This document shows, in pieces, positions 26,853 to 34,924 of a stretch of 54,800 nt of DNA. The notes under the pieces are model-generated. The model ran no database searches and was not told where the DNA came from. It saw only the letters and a program-made list of their open reading frames with translations. Location: contig JANDLV010000026.1 in assembly GCA_024330185.1 (NCBI GenBank), forward strand, positions 1 through 54,800, written 5' to 3'. This DNA is from Candidatus Siliceabacter maunaloa. GTDB taxonomy: Bacteria > Actinomycetota > Thermoleophilia > Solirubrobacterales > Solirubrobacteraceae. How positions within the stretch are numbered: the stretch's first letter is position 1; each line of letters starts with the position of its first letter. A program made the translations under genes and the position numbers.

Positions 26853-27796
26853 AGGACGAGGCGCCCGGCGTCCACGACGGTCGCGCCGCCGACGGTGACC
26901 GTCGGCTCGAGCACCACCACGTCGAGGTGCACCGGCACGGCGACCGTGCCCCCGATCGCCGCGCTCGCCCCGAACGCGACGTGCGCGGTGCCCAGGATCT
27001 TCTCGTCCTCGAGGATGTTGCCCGTCAGGGTCGCGCGGTCATTGGTGCCCACCCCCAGCTCGGCCAGGTTGCGCCCCGCCGAGCCGTGGGCGTCGAGCTG
27101 CTCGAGGTAGGCGGCGGCGTGGCGCCCGGTTGCGTCGGCGAGCCGGCCGGCGCGGACAGTGAGCGTCACCGGCTCGTCGCGCACCACGCCCGGCCCGGGC
27201 ACGCTGGAGGCCACGAGCGTCCCCTCGCCGTCGAAGGGGGCGACGAAGCCCTCGCCGCAGGGGAGGTTCCCGAAGGCGCCGGGCGTGGTCAGGTCGCCGT
27301 GGTCGGAGATGCCGGCGCGGCCGGTGAGGTCCAGGCGCAGGTCGGTTCCGCGGGGGCACGTGAGATGGGCCTCGGTCGCGTCGGTGAGCAGCGCGGCGAC
27401 GGCCTGCGAGCGCTTGGTGAGCGCGTCGAAGTCGGCACTCATGAGACGGGCGAGGAGGTCCTCCGTGACGCCCGGCAGCGTGGCGCCCCGCACGCCGACC
27501 TCGGTGGCCGCCCTGCGCGCCCGCGTGTGGGAGATCGATGGTAGGCAGGGAGCCAGGTAGGCGTCGGCGCGCGCCATCGCGGCGGCCACGCAGCGCGGCG
27601 GCTCGGTGCCCCGCCGCGCGTCGGGCGCCACGACGACCAGCGCACCGTCCCCTCCGGCAGCGAGCACCGCCTCGTGCAGGGCCCGGCCCAGATCGGCGCC
27701 GTCCGGGTCGGCGACGACGAGGAGCTCCTCCCCCACCGCGACCCCCAGGCAGCGCTCCACCACCGTGGCCACAGCGCGGTCCAGGTCGGCGCTCAC
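26849..27796 (-). CDS. M29-like (thermophilic) metalloaminopeptidase family protein
   Basis: 315 residues. The C-terminal half carries the family signature: ELGVGTNDRATLTGNILEDEK, GTAHVAFGASAAIGG and VPVHLDVVVLEP, containing the Glu/His/Asp residues that bind the metal pair in AmpS/PepS-type peptidases. The N-terminal half is a Rossmann-like domain (VGEELLVVADPDGADLGRAL). The GTG at 27796 is preferred because a TACGGT -10 box (27804-27809) lies 7 bases upstream; a GTG three codons earlier would fall inside that box. First gene of the run leading to hisS and aspS. The substrate is not known. Confidence 0.75.
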   Translation of the reverse strand: MSADLDRAVATVVERCLGVAVGEELLVVADPDGADLGRALHEAVLAAGGDGALVVVAPDARRGTEPPRCVAAAMARADAYLAPCLPSISHTRARRAATEVGVRGATLPGVTEDLLARLMSADFDALTKRSQAVAALLTDATEAHLTCPRGTDLRLDLTGRAGISDHGDLTTPGAFGNLPCGEGFVAPFDGEGTLVASSVPGPGVVRDEPVTLTVRAGRLADATGRHAAAYLEQLDAHGSAGRNLAELGVGTNDRATLTGNILEDEKILGTAHVAFGASAAIGGTVAVPVHLDVVVLEPTVTVGGATVVDAGRLVL

Positions 27797-27803
27797 GCCC
27801 GGC

Positions 27804-27809
27804 ACCGTA
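27804..27809 (-). promoter_or_regulatory. Probable -10 box of the aminopeptidase-hisS-aspS run
   Basis: TACGGT on the minus strand ends 7 bases before GTG 27796; the layout implies a leaderless start and fixes the start codon choice. Confidence 0.4.
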
Positions 27810-27837
27810 CCTTCCGGGTACGCCCGCGCCCGCCGCG

Positions 27838-27843
27838 TAGACT
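27838..27843 (+). promoter_or_regulatory. Probable -10 box of the tRNA gene
   Basis: TAGACT ends 10 bases before the mature tRNA 5' end at 27854, the same hexamer as upstream of ftsH and mnmA. It lies back to back with the promoter of the minus-strand aminopeptidase run. Confidence 0.5.
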
Positions 27844-27853
27844 GCGCGACCCC

Positions 27854-27927
27854 GCCGGAGTAGCTCAGTCGGTTAGAGCAGCGGAATCATAATCCGCGTG
27901 TCGGGGGTTCGAGTCCCTCCTCCGGCA
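27854..27927 (+). tRNA. tRNA with anticodon CAU (tRNA-Met, elongator most likely)
   Basis: A full cloverleaf can be drawn: acceptor GCCGGAG paired with CTCCGGC (27920-27926), D stem GCTC/GAGC, anticodon stem GCGGA/TCCGC with loop ATCATAA (anticodon CAT at 27888-27890), T stem GGGGG/CCCTC with TTCGAGT loop, discriminator A. CCA is not encoded. The acceptor pairs fully from position 1, which argues against an initiator tRNA. A lysidine-modified tRNA-Ile2 also has CAU and cannot be wholly excluded. Confidence 0.92.
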
Positions 27928-28038
27928 TCGAAGAGTGCCGCGATCCATATCCCCGCCTGGCAGACGAAGCCAGGGAGCGCGGATCCCTGGACGGACGCTC
28001 CTCTTTCCCGCAGCACCGGGTCGTGCGACGCTCAGGCC

Positions 28039-28173
28039 ATGACCACTGCACGCTGGACGTCGGCCGACCTGCCCGACCTCGCCGGGCGCACGGTCGTCGT
28101 GACCGGTGCCTCGAGCGGCCTTGGCACCGAAACCGCCCGCGCGTTGCCCGGAGCCGGAGCGCGCGTTGTGCTG
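28039..28173 (+). pseudogene. N-terminal fragment of a short-chain dehydrogenase
   Basis: ATG at 28039 opens a frame reading ARWTSADLPDLAGRTVVVTG, then ASSGLGTETARAL and GAGARVVL: the cofactor-binding TGxxxGxG start of an SDR. After about 45 residues similarity stops and the frame runs into unrelated sequence. Only the 5' end of the gene was kept. Confidence 0.7.
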
Positions 28174-28195
28174 CCGTCCGCGATCCCGTTCCGAC

Positions 28196-28435
28196 AGCGG
28201 CACGACGCTCACATTGATCGCCCTGCCCGAGGACCGCCGCGACCCTGAGCTTTCCGACCTGGCCCGCGAGGCGGTCATCGCCGCCATCACCACCGACGCC
28301 CCCACCGACCAGGCCCCGGGTCCGGTCAGCGCCGCCGTGGCCCTTCGCGCCGTACTCGGACAAACGGACGCGCTGACACCTCACGAACAGGCGCTGATGC
28401 GCGATTGGCTCGACCGCATCGCCGCGGCCACGTAG
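28196..28435 (+). pseudogene. C-terminal fragment of an unknown protein
   Basis: One frame encodes an alpha-helical, protein-like tail: TLTLIALPEDRRDPELSDLA, AVALRAVLGQTDALTPHEQA, ending MRDWLDRIAAAT and TAG. No start codon belongs to it; it abuts the truncated SDR, so the two pieces look joined by a deletion around 28175-28195. Family not recognised. Confidence 0.45.
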
Positions 28436-28454
28436 CCCTGTCCGGGATGAGACG

Positions 28455-28828
28455 ATGACGCGCATGAGCGAACCCATGCCCGAGACGGGCCCTCGCATCG
28501 TCGGCGTCGATGCGTCCATCGGCGAGCAGGCCCAGGGCGCCTTGCGCAAGGCCGGCCTGCGAGCGACGGTGATTACCGTCACCGACGACGAAGCGGGCGA
28601 CGCAGTCCTCCGTGAAGCGCTGACCGCGGGCGACTACGACGCGGTGAACCTCGGAGCGGGCATCAGCGGTCAGGCCCGCCGAAGTTCGCCGCGACCCCCG
28701 AGTCGACCGTGTGGTTCAACCGCTTGCTCAACCTGGTCCACGCTGGAGCGCCGCGGGCGAAGATCGTTCTGGCGCGCGGGCCGGACGACGTGCTGCCCGC
28801 TATCAAGCGCGAACTTGGCGAGTCCTGA
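28455..28828 (+). pseudogene. Frameshifted small gene, unknown function
   Basis: The ATG frame gives MTRMSEPMPETGPRIVGVDA, TDDEAGDAVLREAL and DYDAVNLGAGISGQ; then at about 28672 coding moves one frame: FAATPESTVWFNRLLNLVHA, KIVLARGPDDVLPAIKRELGES and TGA at 28826-28828. Adding one base near CAGGCCCGCCG restores a continuous protein of about 124 residues with a Rossmann-like pattern. No known family. A true mutation or a sequencing error are both possible. Confidence 0.6.
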
Positions 28829-28897
28829 CGAGCACCACCATCTCGTGTCGGCCTGCCCCGAGGGACTGCGCTGGAACCGTGCAGCCTGTCGCGAGCG

Positions 28898-28925
28898 TTG
28901 GCGTCGCTGTTCGCGCGTGTGATGC
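28898..28925. repeat. 28-bp direct repeat, copy 1
   Basis: TTGGCGTCGCTG then T, then TCGCGCGTGTGATGC; it matches 33349-33376 with one mismatch, same orientation, 4451 bp apart. A weaker match (GGGCGTGG) continues to the right of both copies. Confidence 0.6.
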
Positions 28926-28970
28926 TGCGAGGGGCGTGGAGAGCGGACCTCGAGCGATGAAGGAGAGAGC

Positions 28971-30161
28971 TTGGTCGTGCTGACGGTCTCTGACAGCCAG
29001 CGGCGCGCGCGCCTGGCTACAAGGCACGCGCTTGCGCCTGACCACCGCGTGGCCTCGGTGGAGGCTGTCGTCGCGGCGATGACCTGCCTCCACGCGACCG
29101 AGCCCGCGAGCGTCCACCTCTCCGCGCACGCACGGAGCGGCGCGACCCGCGACGACGTCCGCCGCGCGCTTCACGAGGATCGCACGGTGGCCCTGCAACT
29201 GGCGATGCGGCGGACCGTCTTCGCGTTCCCGCGCGACCTCCTCCCGGCGGTGCGGGGCAGCGCCGCGGCCCGCGTCGCCGCGCAGCTCAGCGCCCGGCTG
29301 GCCAAGGAGGTCGAGGCCAACGGCCTCGCCGACGACGGCGCCACCTGGGTCGCGGACACGTGCGTGGCGGTGCACAGCCGGCTGCGCGAAGCTCCCGCGA
29401 CCACGCGGCAGCTGCGCGAGGCGCTGCCCGCGCTCGAACTGCGGCTCGAGAGGGCACCCGGGAAGAGCTACGGCGGGCAGTTCCCGATCGCGCCCCAGAT
29501 CCTCGGCGTGCTCGCCGCCGGCGGCAGCGTGGTCCGCGGCGAGCCCGCTGCGGGATGGAAGGTCTCACGCCCGTTCTGGACGACGGCCGAGGACTGGCTC
29601 GGCGCTGACCCCGAACGCCTGGGGGAGCGCGAGGGGTACGCCGAGCTCGTGCGCCGCTGGCTCTGGAGCTTCGGGCCGGGCACCGAGGCCGATCTCGTGT
29701 GGTGGCTCGGCGGGACGAAGGGCGTGGTGCGCCAGGCGCTCGCCGACGTCGGCGCCGTCGAGGTTCGCCTAGCCGACGGGAGCCCCGCCTGGGTTCGTCA
29801 CGACGACACCGCCGAGGTCGCAGCCACCGAGCCGTGGGCGATGCTCCTTCCCGCCCTCGATCCGACGACGATGGGCTGGAAGGGGCGCGACTTCTACCTC
29901 GGCGAGCTGGCGCCGCGCCTGTTCGACACCAACGGGAACGGCGGCCCGACCGCCTGGTGGAACGGGCGTATCGTCGGCGGCTGGACGCAGGAGCCCGACG
30001 GCGCTGTCGCCGTGGTCCCGGCCGTCCCGCTCCCCCGCACAGCCCGCCGCGCGCTCACGGCCGAGGCGGAGCGCCTCACGGCCTGGCTCGACGGGGAGAT
30101 CGTCCGGTCGCCGTATCAGTCGCCGCTCGTGCGCGCCCATCAAGCCGCCAGCGGGGCCTGA
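28971..30161 (+). CDS. Winged-helix DNA-binding protein of the HTH_42/AlkZ-like family
   Basis: 396 residues. The pattern DVRRALHEDRTVALQLAMRRTVFAFPRD in the first quarter, TEADLVWWLGGTKGVVRQAL in the middle and LLPALDPTTMGWKGRDFYLG later are characteristic of the YcaQ/AlkZ-like winged-helix family, some members of which are DNA glycosylases that remove interstrand crosslinks or bulky bases. Whether this one is a glycosylase is not shown by visible motifs. Start: TTG at 28971 sits 5 bases after AAGGAG; GTG at 28977 is the alternative. The gene looks intact amid fragments. Confidence 0.8.
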   Translation: MVVLTVSDSQRRARLATRHALAPDHRVASVEAVVAAMTCLHATEPASVHLSAHARSGATRDDVRRALHEDRTVALQLAMRRTVFAFPRDLLPAVRGSAAARVAAQLSARLAKEVEANGLADDGATWVADTCVAVHSRLREAPATTRQLREALPALELRLERAPGKSYGGQFPIAPQILGVLAAGGSVVRGEPAAGWKVSRPFWTTAEDWLGADPERLGEREGYAELVRRWLWSFGPGTEADLVWWLGGTKGVVRQALADVGAVEVRLADGSPAWVRHDDTAEVAATEPWAMLLPALDPTTMGWKGRDFYLGELAPRLFDTNGNGGPTAWWNGRIVGGWTQEPDGAVAVVPAVPLPRTARRALTAEAERLTAWLDGEIVRSPYQSPLVRAHQAASGA

Positions 30162-30170
30162 CGGATCAGA

Positions 30171-30345
30171 TCACCCGGGCTGTGCTTCGCCTCCTCGAGC
30201 GGCCACTGATTGCTCACGGGAGTCCCGGCTGGAGATCAGCACGAGGGCGATGCCCGATCCGACGAGGGCGATGCCCGATCCGACGAGGAACGCCGTGAAG
30301 TGTCGTGGAAATGCCAGGGCGTGGGCAGAGCCCCAGCGCGGTCAT
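30171..30345 (-). pseudogene. C-terminal remnant of a membrane transporter
   Basis: Read on the minus strand one frame gives SAHALAFPRHFTAFLVGSGI then ALVGSGIALVLISSRDSREQ and a TGA at 30171-30173: a last membrane helix and tail like that of an MFS drug exporter. A stop lies upstream in the same frame, so only about 55 residues remain. The helix contains the VGSGIAL duplication described separately. Confidence 0.5.
30242..30283. repeat. 21-bp perfect tandem duplication
   Basis: CGAGGGCGATGCCCGATCCGA plus one more identical copy head-to-tail. On the minus strand it encodes a doubled VGSGIAL inside the transporter remnant, an in-frame duplication of seven helix residues. Confidence 0.8.
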
Positions 30346-30348
30346 CGC

Positions 30349-30516
30349 TCACGTGCTGGATCGTCCCCCAGCACGGCGGCCCTGGCCGCCGCTGGGCATA
30401 CGGACGGAATGGCGGGCAACGTCCAGCGCGTCGCGGAAGCGCTCCCCGTCGGCGCGCCCGTGCAGGGCGCGGGCCAGGTCGATCCACTTGGACTGATCGA
30501 GGTAGACGGTGACCAC
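30349..30516 (-). pseudogene. Truncated PIN-like protein fragment (YLDQ-type)
   Basis: GTG at 30516 opens VVTVYLDQSKWIDLARALHG then RFRDALDVARHSVR, after which the sequence becomes arginine/glycine-rich and stops. The beginning is alike in plan to the plus-strand gene facing it (VYLDQNHWSTLAAARHG). Aspartate after the first strand suggests a PIN-like nuclease fold, but this is inference. Only about 40 residues of real protein remain. Confidence 0.5.
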
Positions 30517-30533
30517 CGCCGCAGAATGGCATC

Positions 30534-31310
30534 GTGCCGCCTCTCCGTCGCTACCGTCCGGCGGTGCCCGCGAGCCGGCTGGCCATCGATCTGCAGCGCC
30601 GCACCCTGAGCTTCCGGTCCTCAGACTGGTCGGGGACTCGACATGCCTATGCCGGACGACATGTTCGTCGAGCCCACCAACTTGCAGTGCGTTGAGCTCG
30701 ACGTCGACGCGACCCGGCTGATGATCACCATGCCCGGCGAGCGCGGTGGTCGAGCTGCGTCTTCCCGGCGAGGACCTCGACGAGCTGCGCGCGGGGCATC
30801 CCACGGTCTACCTGGATCAGAACCACTGGTCCACGCTGGCCGCCGCCCGTCATGGACACCGGCCGGTGCGCGAGGGCGAGGCCGAGGCGGCGTTGCGCCT
30901 CGCCGAACTGGTCGAGGCCGGCCGGATTCTGCTGCCCGTCTCGGCCGGCCACCTGGTCGAGACCACACCGCTCTACGGCGCTCCACGCGTGGCGCTGGCC
31001 GGCACGGTCCTGTCACTCGGCCGGGGTTGGCAGATGCGCAACCCGCTGCACGTGCGCGTGGAGGAGATGTTTCACGCGGTGTTGGGCGTCGAGTCGGTCG
31101 CCTTCGAGGTCTTCGCGCCCGGCGCCGATGGCTTCTTCAGCAGCGTCGGAGATCCCGGTGCGAGCCCGTCGGCCAAGCCGGAGATGGCCACTGCGCTCGA
31201 GCAGGTCGGGGGACTGCTGCCCGATGTACTAGGGCTCTACGACGGTGGTGCGACGTTGATTGCGGACACGCCTTGTGGACGCCGCAGAGCGCTGGGACGG
31301 CACGGCCGGC
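30534..31310 (+). pseudogene. PIN-like (YLDQN-type) gene broken by several frameshifts
   Basis: Coding similarity hops frames: GTG 30534 starts VPPLRRYRPAVPASRLAIDL; from about 30645 MFVEPTNLQCVELDVDATRL in another frame; from about 30746 VVELRLPGEDLDELR, then VYLDQNHWSTLAAARHGH, AALRLAELVEAGRILLPVSA, LVETTPLYG and GWQMRNPLHVRVEEM; near 31262 a further shift to LVDAAERWDGTAGAVSR. The intact gene would encode roughly 260 residues with a YLDQN motif as in the minus-strand fragment. At least three shifts make this a true pseudogene rather than a single error. A CAGAAT box 6 bases before the GTG looks like its former promoter. Confidence 0.6.
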
Positions 31311-31501
31311 GCGGTGTCTCGGAATCGTTCGTTTGTGAGCCGCGCGATCGTCTGCCTGAGGCTCAAGGCTGCTTGGGTCCGCCGGCAGCCGACGTCTGGG
31401 CGCCCGCCTTCGACCTGTGTCACAAGGGATCCTCCAGCGAGACAGCAGAGGGCGTCGCTATAGTCATCATTCGATGAAGAAGCCGATGCGGAGGGTCTGC
31501 G

Positions 31502-31699
31502 ATGAGAACGACGCTGTCGCTCGATGACGACTTGGTCGCCGAAGCTCAGCGCCTCACCGGCACGCCGGAGAAGAGCGTCCTGGTCCGAGAGGGGCTGCGC
31601 GCGCTGATCGAACGCGAGAGCGCGCGGCGGCTGGCGAGGCTAGGCGGCAGCGAGCCTGCCTTGGGCGAGGTGCCTCGCCGTCGCCAGGCTGCCTCTTGA
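31502..31699 (+). CDS. vapB: VapB-type antitoxin
   Basis: 65 residues starting MRTTLSLDDDLVAEAQRLTG, the ribbon-helix-helix opening of VapB antitoxins that act on PIN toxins, with LVREGLRALIERESARRLARLGG as the helical part and a basic, flexible toxin-binding tail. GGAGGG lies 6 bases before the ATG, and TATAGT (31459-31464) is a candidate -10. The stop overlaps the toxin start (TTGA). Confidence 0.85.
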   Translation: MRTTLSLDDDLVAEAQRLTGTPEKSVLVREGLRALIERESARRLARLGGSEPALGEVPRRRQAAS

Positions 31700-32073
31700 T
31701 CCTGCTCGATACGTCGGTTTGGATCGATCATCTGCGCCACGGCGACCCTGTCGTAGTGCGCCTCCTCGAGGATGACCAGGTCTTGGCCCACCCGTGGGTC
31801 CTCGGTGAGATCTCGCTCGGACGGCTCGTCAACCGTCAGGAGGTGCTCGGCCTGCTCGCCAACCTGCCGCAGGCGGTCGTCGCCACCCACGCCGAGACGA
31901 TGACGTTGATCGACACGCACGAGTTGTGGGGGCGCGGAATCAGCTTCGTCGACGCAGAGCTGCTCGCGGCGACGCTCCTGTCGTCCGACGCGCAGCTCTG
32001 GACGCGCGACAAGCGCCTCGCAGCAGTCGCCGTAGACCTGGCGTGCGTTGCCGAGATCGAGAAGGCGACATGA
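31696..32073 (+). CDS. vapC: VapC-type PIN-domain ribonuclease toxin
   Basis: 125 residues with the PIN acidic residues in place: LLDTSVWIDH (Asp5), WVLGEISLGRL (Glu ~38), GISFVDAELLAA (Asp ~95) and LWTRDKRLAAVA (Asp ~113). VapC toxins cut tRNA or rRNA; the target cannot be read here. TTG at 31696 overlaps the vapB stop by 4 bases. The module appears intact, in contrast to the decayed genes to its left. Confidence 0.88.
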   Translation: MILLDTSVWIDHLRHGDPVVVRLLEDDQVLAHPWVLGEISLGRLVNRQEVLGLLANLPQAVVATHAETMTLIDTHELWGRGISFVDAELLAATLLSSDAQLWTRDKRLAAVAVDLACVAEIEKAT

Positions 32074-32128
32074 GCCGGTGTCGGGCAGGATCGGTATGCG
32101 GCACATCGTCGATCGCGTGCCATCGCGG

Positions 32129-32134
32129 TAGATT
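32129..32134 (+). promoter_or_regulatory. Probable -10 box of the methionine aminopeptidase gene
   Basis: TAGATT ends 6 bases before GTG 32141; no ribosome binding site lies between, which implies a leaderless mRNA. Confidence 0.5.
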
Positions 32135-32140
32135 GCTTGC

Positions 32141-32893
32141 GTGTCGGTGGACAGTCCGGAGCAGCTGGTTGGCCTCGAGCGCGTGGGGCGGGTGGTCGCT
32201 GAGACGATCGCCACGGTTTCCGATGCGGCGGCGCCTGACGTAACGACCGGGCACCTCGACTCGGTCGCCCAAGCGGTGTTCGATCGTCGGGGCGCACGCT
32301 CGGGACCGGTGCTGACCTACCGCTACCCGGCCGCCATCTGTCTTTCGATGGACGCCGAGATCGTCCACGGCGTGCCGGGCGAAAAGCGCTTGCGTGAAGG
32401 GCAGCTGCTGACGATCGACGTGGCCGCCGAACTGGACGGCTACCACGCCGACGCGGCGACCACGATCGCCATCGGGCAGGTCCGCGGAACCGCGCGACGC
32501 CTGATGGCGGCAGGTTCAGCGGCGCTTGGCGCGGGCGTTCGAGCCGCCCAGCCGGGAGCCACCCTGCGCGACGTCGGGGCGGCGGTCGAGCGGGTGACCA
32601 ACGGCCGCGGCTTTCGGGTGGCCCGACAGCTCACCGGCCACGGGGTCGGTCGGGCGATGCACGAACCGCCCACGGTGTTCAACTGGCCCGATCCTAGCCG
32701 CGACGCCGACCTCGAGCTGACCGAGGGCCTGGTGTTCACTATCGAGCCGATGATCACCACCGGACGACCACGCCTGGGAACCGGCTCAGACGGATGGACC
32801 GTCACCGACCACGACGGCGCCCTCTCCACCCACGAGGAGCACACCGTCATGGTCTGCCACGACGGGCCGCTCGTGCTCACCGCACCAGGCTGA
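32141..32893 (+). CDS. map: Type I methionine aminopeptidase
   Basis: 250 residues. All five metal ligands of the family are visible: LTIDVAAELDGYHADAATT (two Asp), TGHGVGRAMHE (His), FTIEPM (Glu) and STHEEHTVMV (Glu). CLSMDAEIVHGVPG corresponds to the substrate-pocket segment with its His. It removes the N-terminal Met from new proteins. It stands apart from the ribosomal-protein/adk cluster where the main map gene usually lies, so it is probably a second copy. No frameshift. Confidence 0.92.
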   Translation: MSVDSPEQLVGLERVGRVVAETIATVSDAAAPDVTTGHLDSVAQAVFDRRGARSGPVLTYRYPAAICLSMDAEIVHGVPGEKRLREGQLLTIDVAAELDGYHADAATTIAIGQVRGTARRLMAAGSAALGAGVRAAQPGATLRDVGAAVERVTNGRGFRVARQLTGHGVGRAMHEPPTVFNWPDPSRDADLELTEGLVFTIEPMITTGRPRLGTGSDGWTVTDHDGALSTHEEHTVMVCHDGPLVLTAPG

Positions 32894-33207
32894 CCGCGCC
32901 GTCCCGCGGGGGATCCGCCTACGGCGACGATGAGCTATGAGCTCTTCCCGGTCCCATACGCCGCCTTCCCGGACCGCACGACGCTGCACCCGGCGCTCGA
33001 GAACCCCGACTACCAAGTGCCACCACAAGGCGACGCCGCCGACGACAAGGCCAGCCAACTGTGCTTCGACGGGGCCGCGCTCAACAAGCAGCAGGCGATC
33101 CACGTCGTCCGCCAGCGGTGCTGCCAGTGCTCCTGGCCCAGTAGTCGCAGTGCCCGACTTCACGGTCGTCCGACGACCTGGGCCGGCGAAGCCTCACCTC
33201 CGTGGGA

Positions 33208-33227
33208 GTTCACAGGATTCTGTGAAC
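33208..33227. promoter_or_regulatory. Perfect inverted repeat, operator-like
   Basis: GTTCACAG-GATT-CTGTGAAC: 8-bp perfect arms around 4 bases, less GC-rich than its surroundings. It resembles a dimeric repressor site or a small hairpin. No intact gene starts directly beside it. Confidence 0.4.
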
Positions 33228-33348
33228 TTCAGTACGACCCCAGACGGGTGTCGGGAGAGACGGTTGGCCGTTGGCCAAGCGATCACTCATCCGCCCGGCA
33301 GGCGTCAAGCGCGCCGTCCTCGAACGGCAGCGCCGTCGGCCTCGCGGT

Positions 33349-33376
33349 TTGGCGTCGCTGCTCGCGCGTGTGATGC
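33349..33376. repeat. 28-bp direct repeat, copy 2
   Basis: Same orientation as 28898-28925, one C/T difference. The copies bracket the HTH_42, PIN-like, vapBC and map genes. Confidence 0.6.
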
Positions 33377-33395
33377 GCCAGCCACGGGCGTGGCA

Positions 33396-33776
33396 TCAGT
33401 CCCAGAAGTCTTGGATCCGCTCGGTGTCGCCGCCCTTCGGCTTGCGGCCGCCGATGCAGATGAGGTCAAGACCTTCAGGGCCGGCCTCGAACGAGCGGAC
33501 CACTGTGGGAGCGACGCGCAGCACGTCCCACGCTGTGAGCTCGACGACCTCGTCGTCGAGCTTGGCGCGACCGGAGCCCGCGACGACGACATAGGCCTCT
33601 TCCTGCTCGCGATGTCGGTGGCCGAACGGCATGCGGGCACCCGGCTCGTGGGTGAAGCGGCTGACGCCCAGCTCAGGCGAGCCCAGGGCATCGCGCGCGA
33701 GCTTCCACCGCATCGGAGCATCCCGCGGACTCTGATCGCGGAGGCGCTGGAAGTTCTTCTTCGTCCAATCGGGCAT
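33396..33776 (-). CDS. Small cupin-domain protein
   Basis: 126 residues; cupin motif 1 is GARMPFGHRHREQEEAYVVVAG (metal-binding His, His, Glu) and motif 2 follows weakly (LTAWDVLRVAPTVVRSFEAG). N-terminus MPDWTKKNFQRLRDQ. Such single-domain cupins bind small ligands or metal; the function is not predictable. It lies 65 bases after the end of the broken flavoprotein gene on the same strand and may once have formed an operon with it. Confidence 0.75.
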   Translation of the reverse strand: MPDWTKKNFQRLRDQSPRDAPMRWKLARDALGSPELGVSRFTHEPGARMPFGHRHREQEEAYVVVAGSGRAKLDDEVVELTAWDVLRVAPTVVRSFEAGPEGLDLICIGGRKPKGGDTERIQDFWD

Positions 33777-33841
33777 GCTCGGAACCCCCGGCTGCTACGG
33801 AGTGACCGGCTCAGGGCGTGGCGGCCGCACGGCCCCGGCGG

Positions 33842-34798
33842 TCATCGGGCCGCGCTCGAGCCGGCGGCGGATGCGGCGAGGCCGCCCGGTGCCGTCATGA
33901 GGCTCTGCACGAGCATCCCGGCGGCGGTGTTGCCCGAGGCGACCGCGTTGGCCACCGACGGCATCGCCGCGCTGTTGTCGCCCGCGGCGAACAGGCCGGG
34001 CACACTGGTCGCGAAGGCGGCGTCGACGGCCACGGCATCGGCGGCGAGGGGCCCCGGCTTGGCGGTGGCCGCACCGAGCTGCGCGGCGAGCGCGGAGCGC
34101 TGGTGCAGCGTGACCGCCACGAGCAGGCCGCCCAACGGGTGCTCGCCGCCGTCGGCGAACGCCACCGCCGTCAGGGCTCCGTCGGGGCCGCGCAGACCGG
34201 CGACGGGTCGCTCGTCCACCGCGACCCCCGCCGCGCGGAGGCGGTCGGCGTCGTCGGGCTCCAGCGCCGCGTCGCCGTCGGTCAAGAGCGTGACGTCCTC
34301 GCTCCAGCCGCGCAGCAGGAGCGCGCGGTGCACACCCTAGGCACCACGGTCGAGCGCGGCGAGCGGCTCGTCGCGGTGCTCCCACCCGTGGCAGAACGGG
34401 CAGTGGAACACCGACCGGCCCCAGCGCTCCTCGATGCCCGGGAGCGTTGGATAGCGGTAGTCCATCCCGGTCGCGAGCAGCACGCGCCTGGCCGTCTCGC
34501 TCGAGCCGTCGGCGAGCTCGAGCGTGAAGTCGTCGTCGTTGCGCTCGCCCCTGGCGACCTCCCCGAAGCGCAGCTCCACGGACGGATAGGCCGCGAGCTC
34601 CGCGCGGCCGGCCGCGTAGAAGTCCACCGGCGGGCGGGTGTCATGCCCGAGCAGGCCGCCGATCCCGCCGGCGACGCGGTTGCTCTGGCCCTCTGCGTCG
34701 ACGACGAGCGTCCGGCGCCGTGCGCGACCGAGCACCAGCCCGGCGCTCAGGCCGGCAGCACCCGCTCCGACGACGATGCAATCCCAAGTCGAGTTCAT
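33842..34798 (-). pseudogene. FAD-dependent oxidoreductase (thioredoxin reductase-like) with an in-frame TAG
   Basis: From ATG 34798: FAD-binding CIVVGAGAAGLSAGLVLGRA, VLLATGMDYRYPTLPG, the redox motif FHCPFCHGWE, then TAG at 34337-34339. The same frame continues without any shift as ALLLRGWSEDVTLLTDGD, and closes with TSVPGLFAAGDNSAAMPSVA, the usual FAD-domain ending, to the stop at 33842. Total 318 residues if read through. A single base change explains it. It is divergent from an XRE-cupin regulator that probably controlled it. Readthrough cannot be excluded, but there is no positive sign of it. Confidence 0.8.
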
Positions 34799-34924
34799 GC
34801 TTCCACCGTCGCACGCATCGAGAGCCTTGGCAACACGTCTTGCTTTACAGGCAAACCCGCCCCCAGGGGTTCTCCATGCCCCCGACCGTGACACGCCGCC
34901 ATCCATGTGCCAAGCTCATTTGCC

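Larger units (their letters stand above)
32894..33395 (+). other. Gene-poor stretch with an orphan reading frame
   Basis: ATG at 32930 opens MSYELFPVPYAAFPDRTTLH and NKQQAIHVVRQR, about 60 residues that look protein-like but match no family I know; beyond ~33120 the frame loses coding character. It may be an N-terminal gene fragment. The rest holds the inverted repeat at 33208-33227 and the second copy of the 28-bp repeat at 33349-33376. Confidence 0.3.

Noticed and set aside
27854-27927. Duplicate of the tRNA 3' end as a downstream attachment site
   Set aside because: I looked for the T-arm/acceptor sequence further to the right and found no repeat of useful length.
30171-33395. Transposase or integrase explaining the fragments
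   Set aside because: No DDE, HUH, serine or tyrosine recombinase motif seen in any frame; no IS-like terminal inverted repeats.
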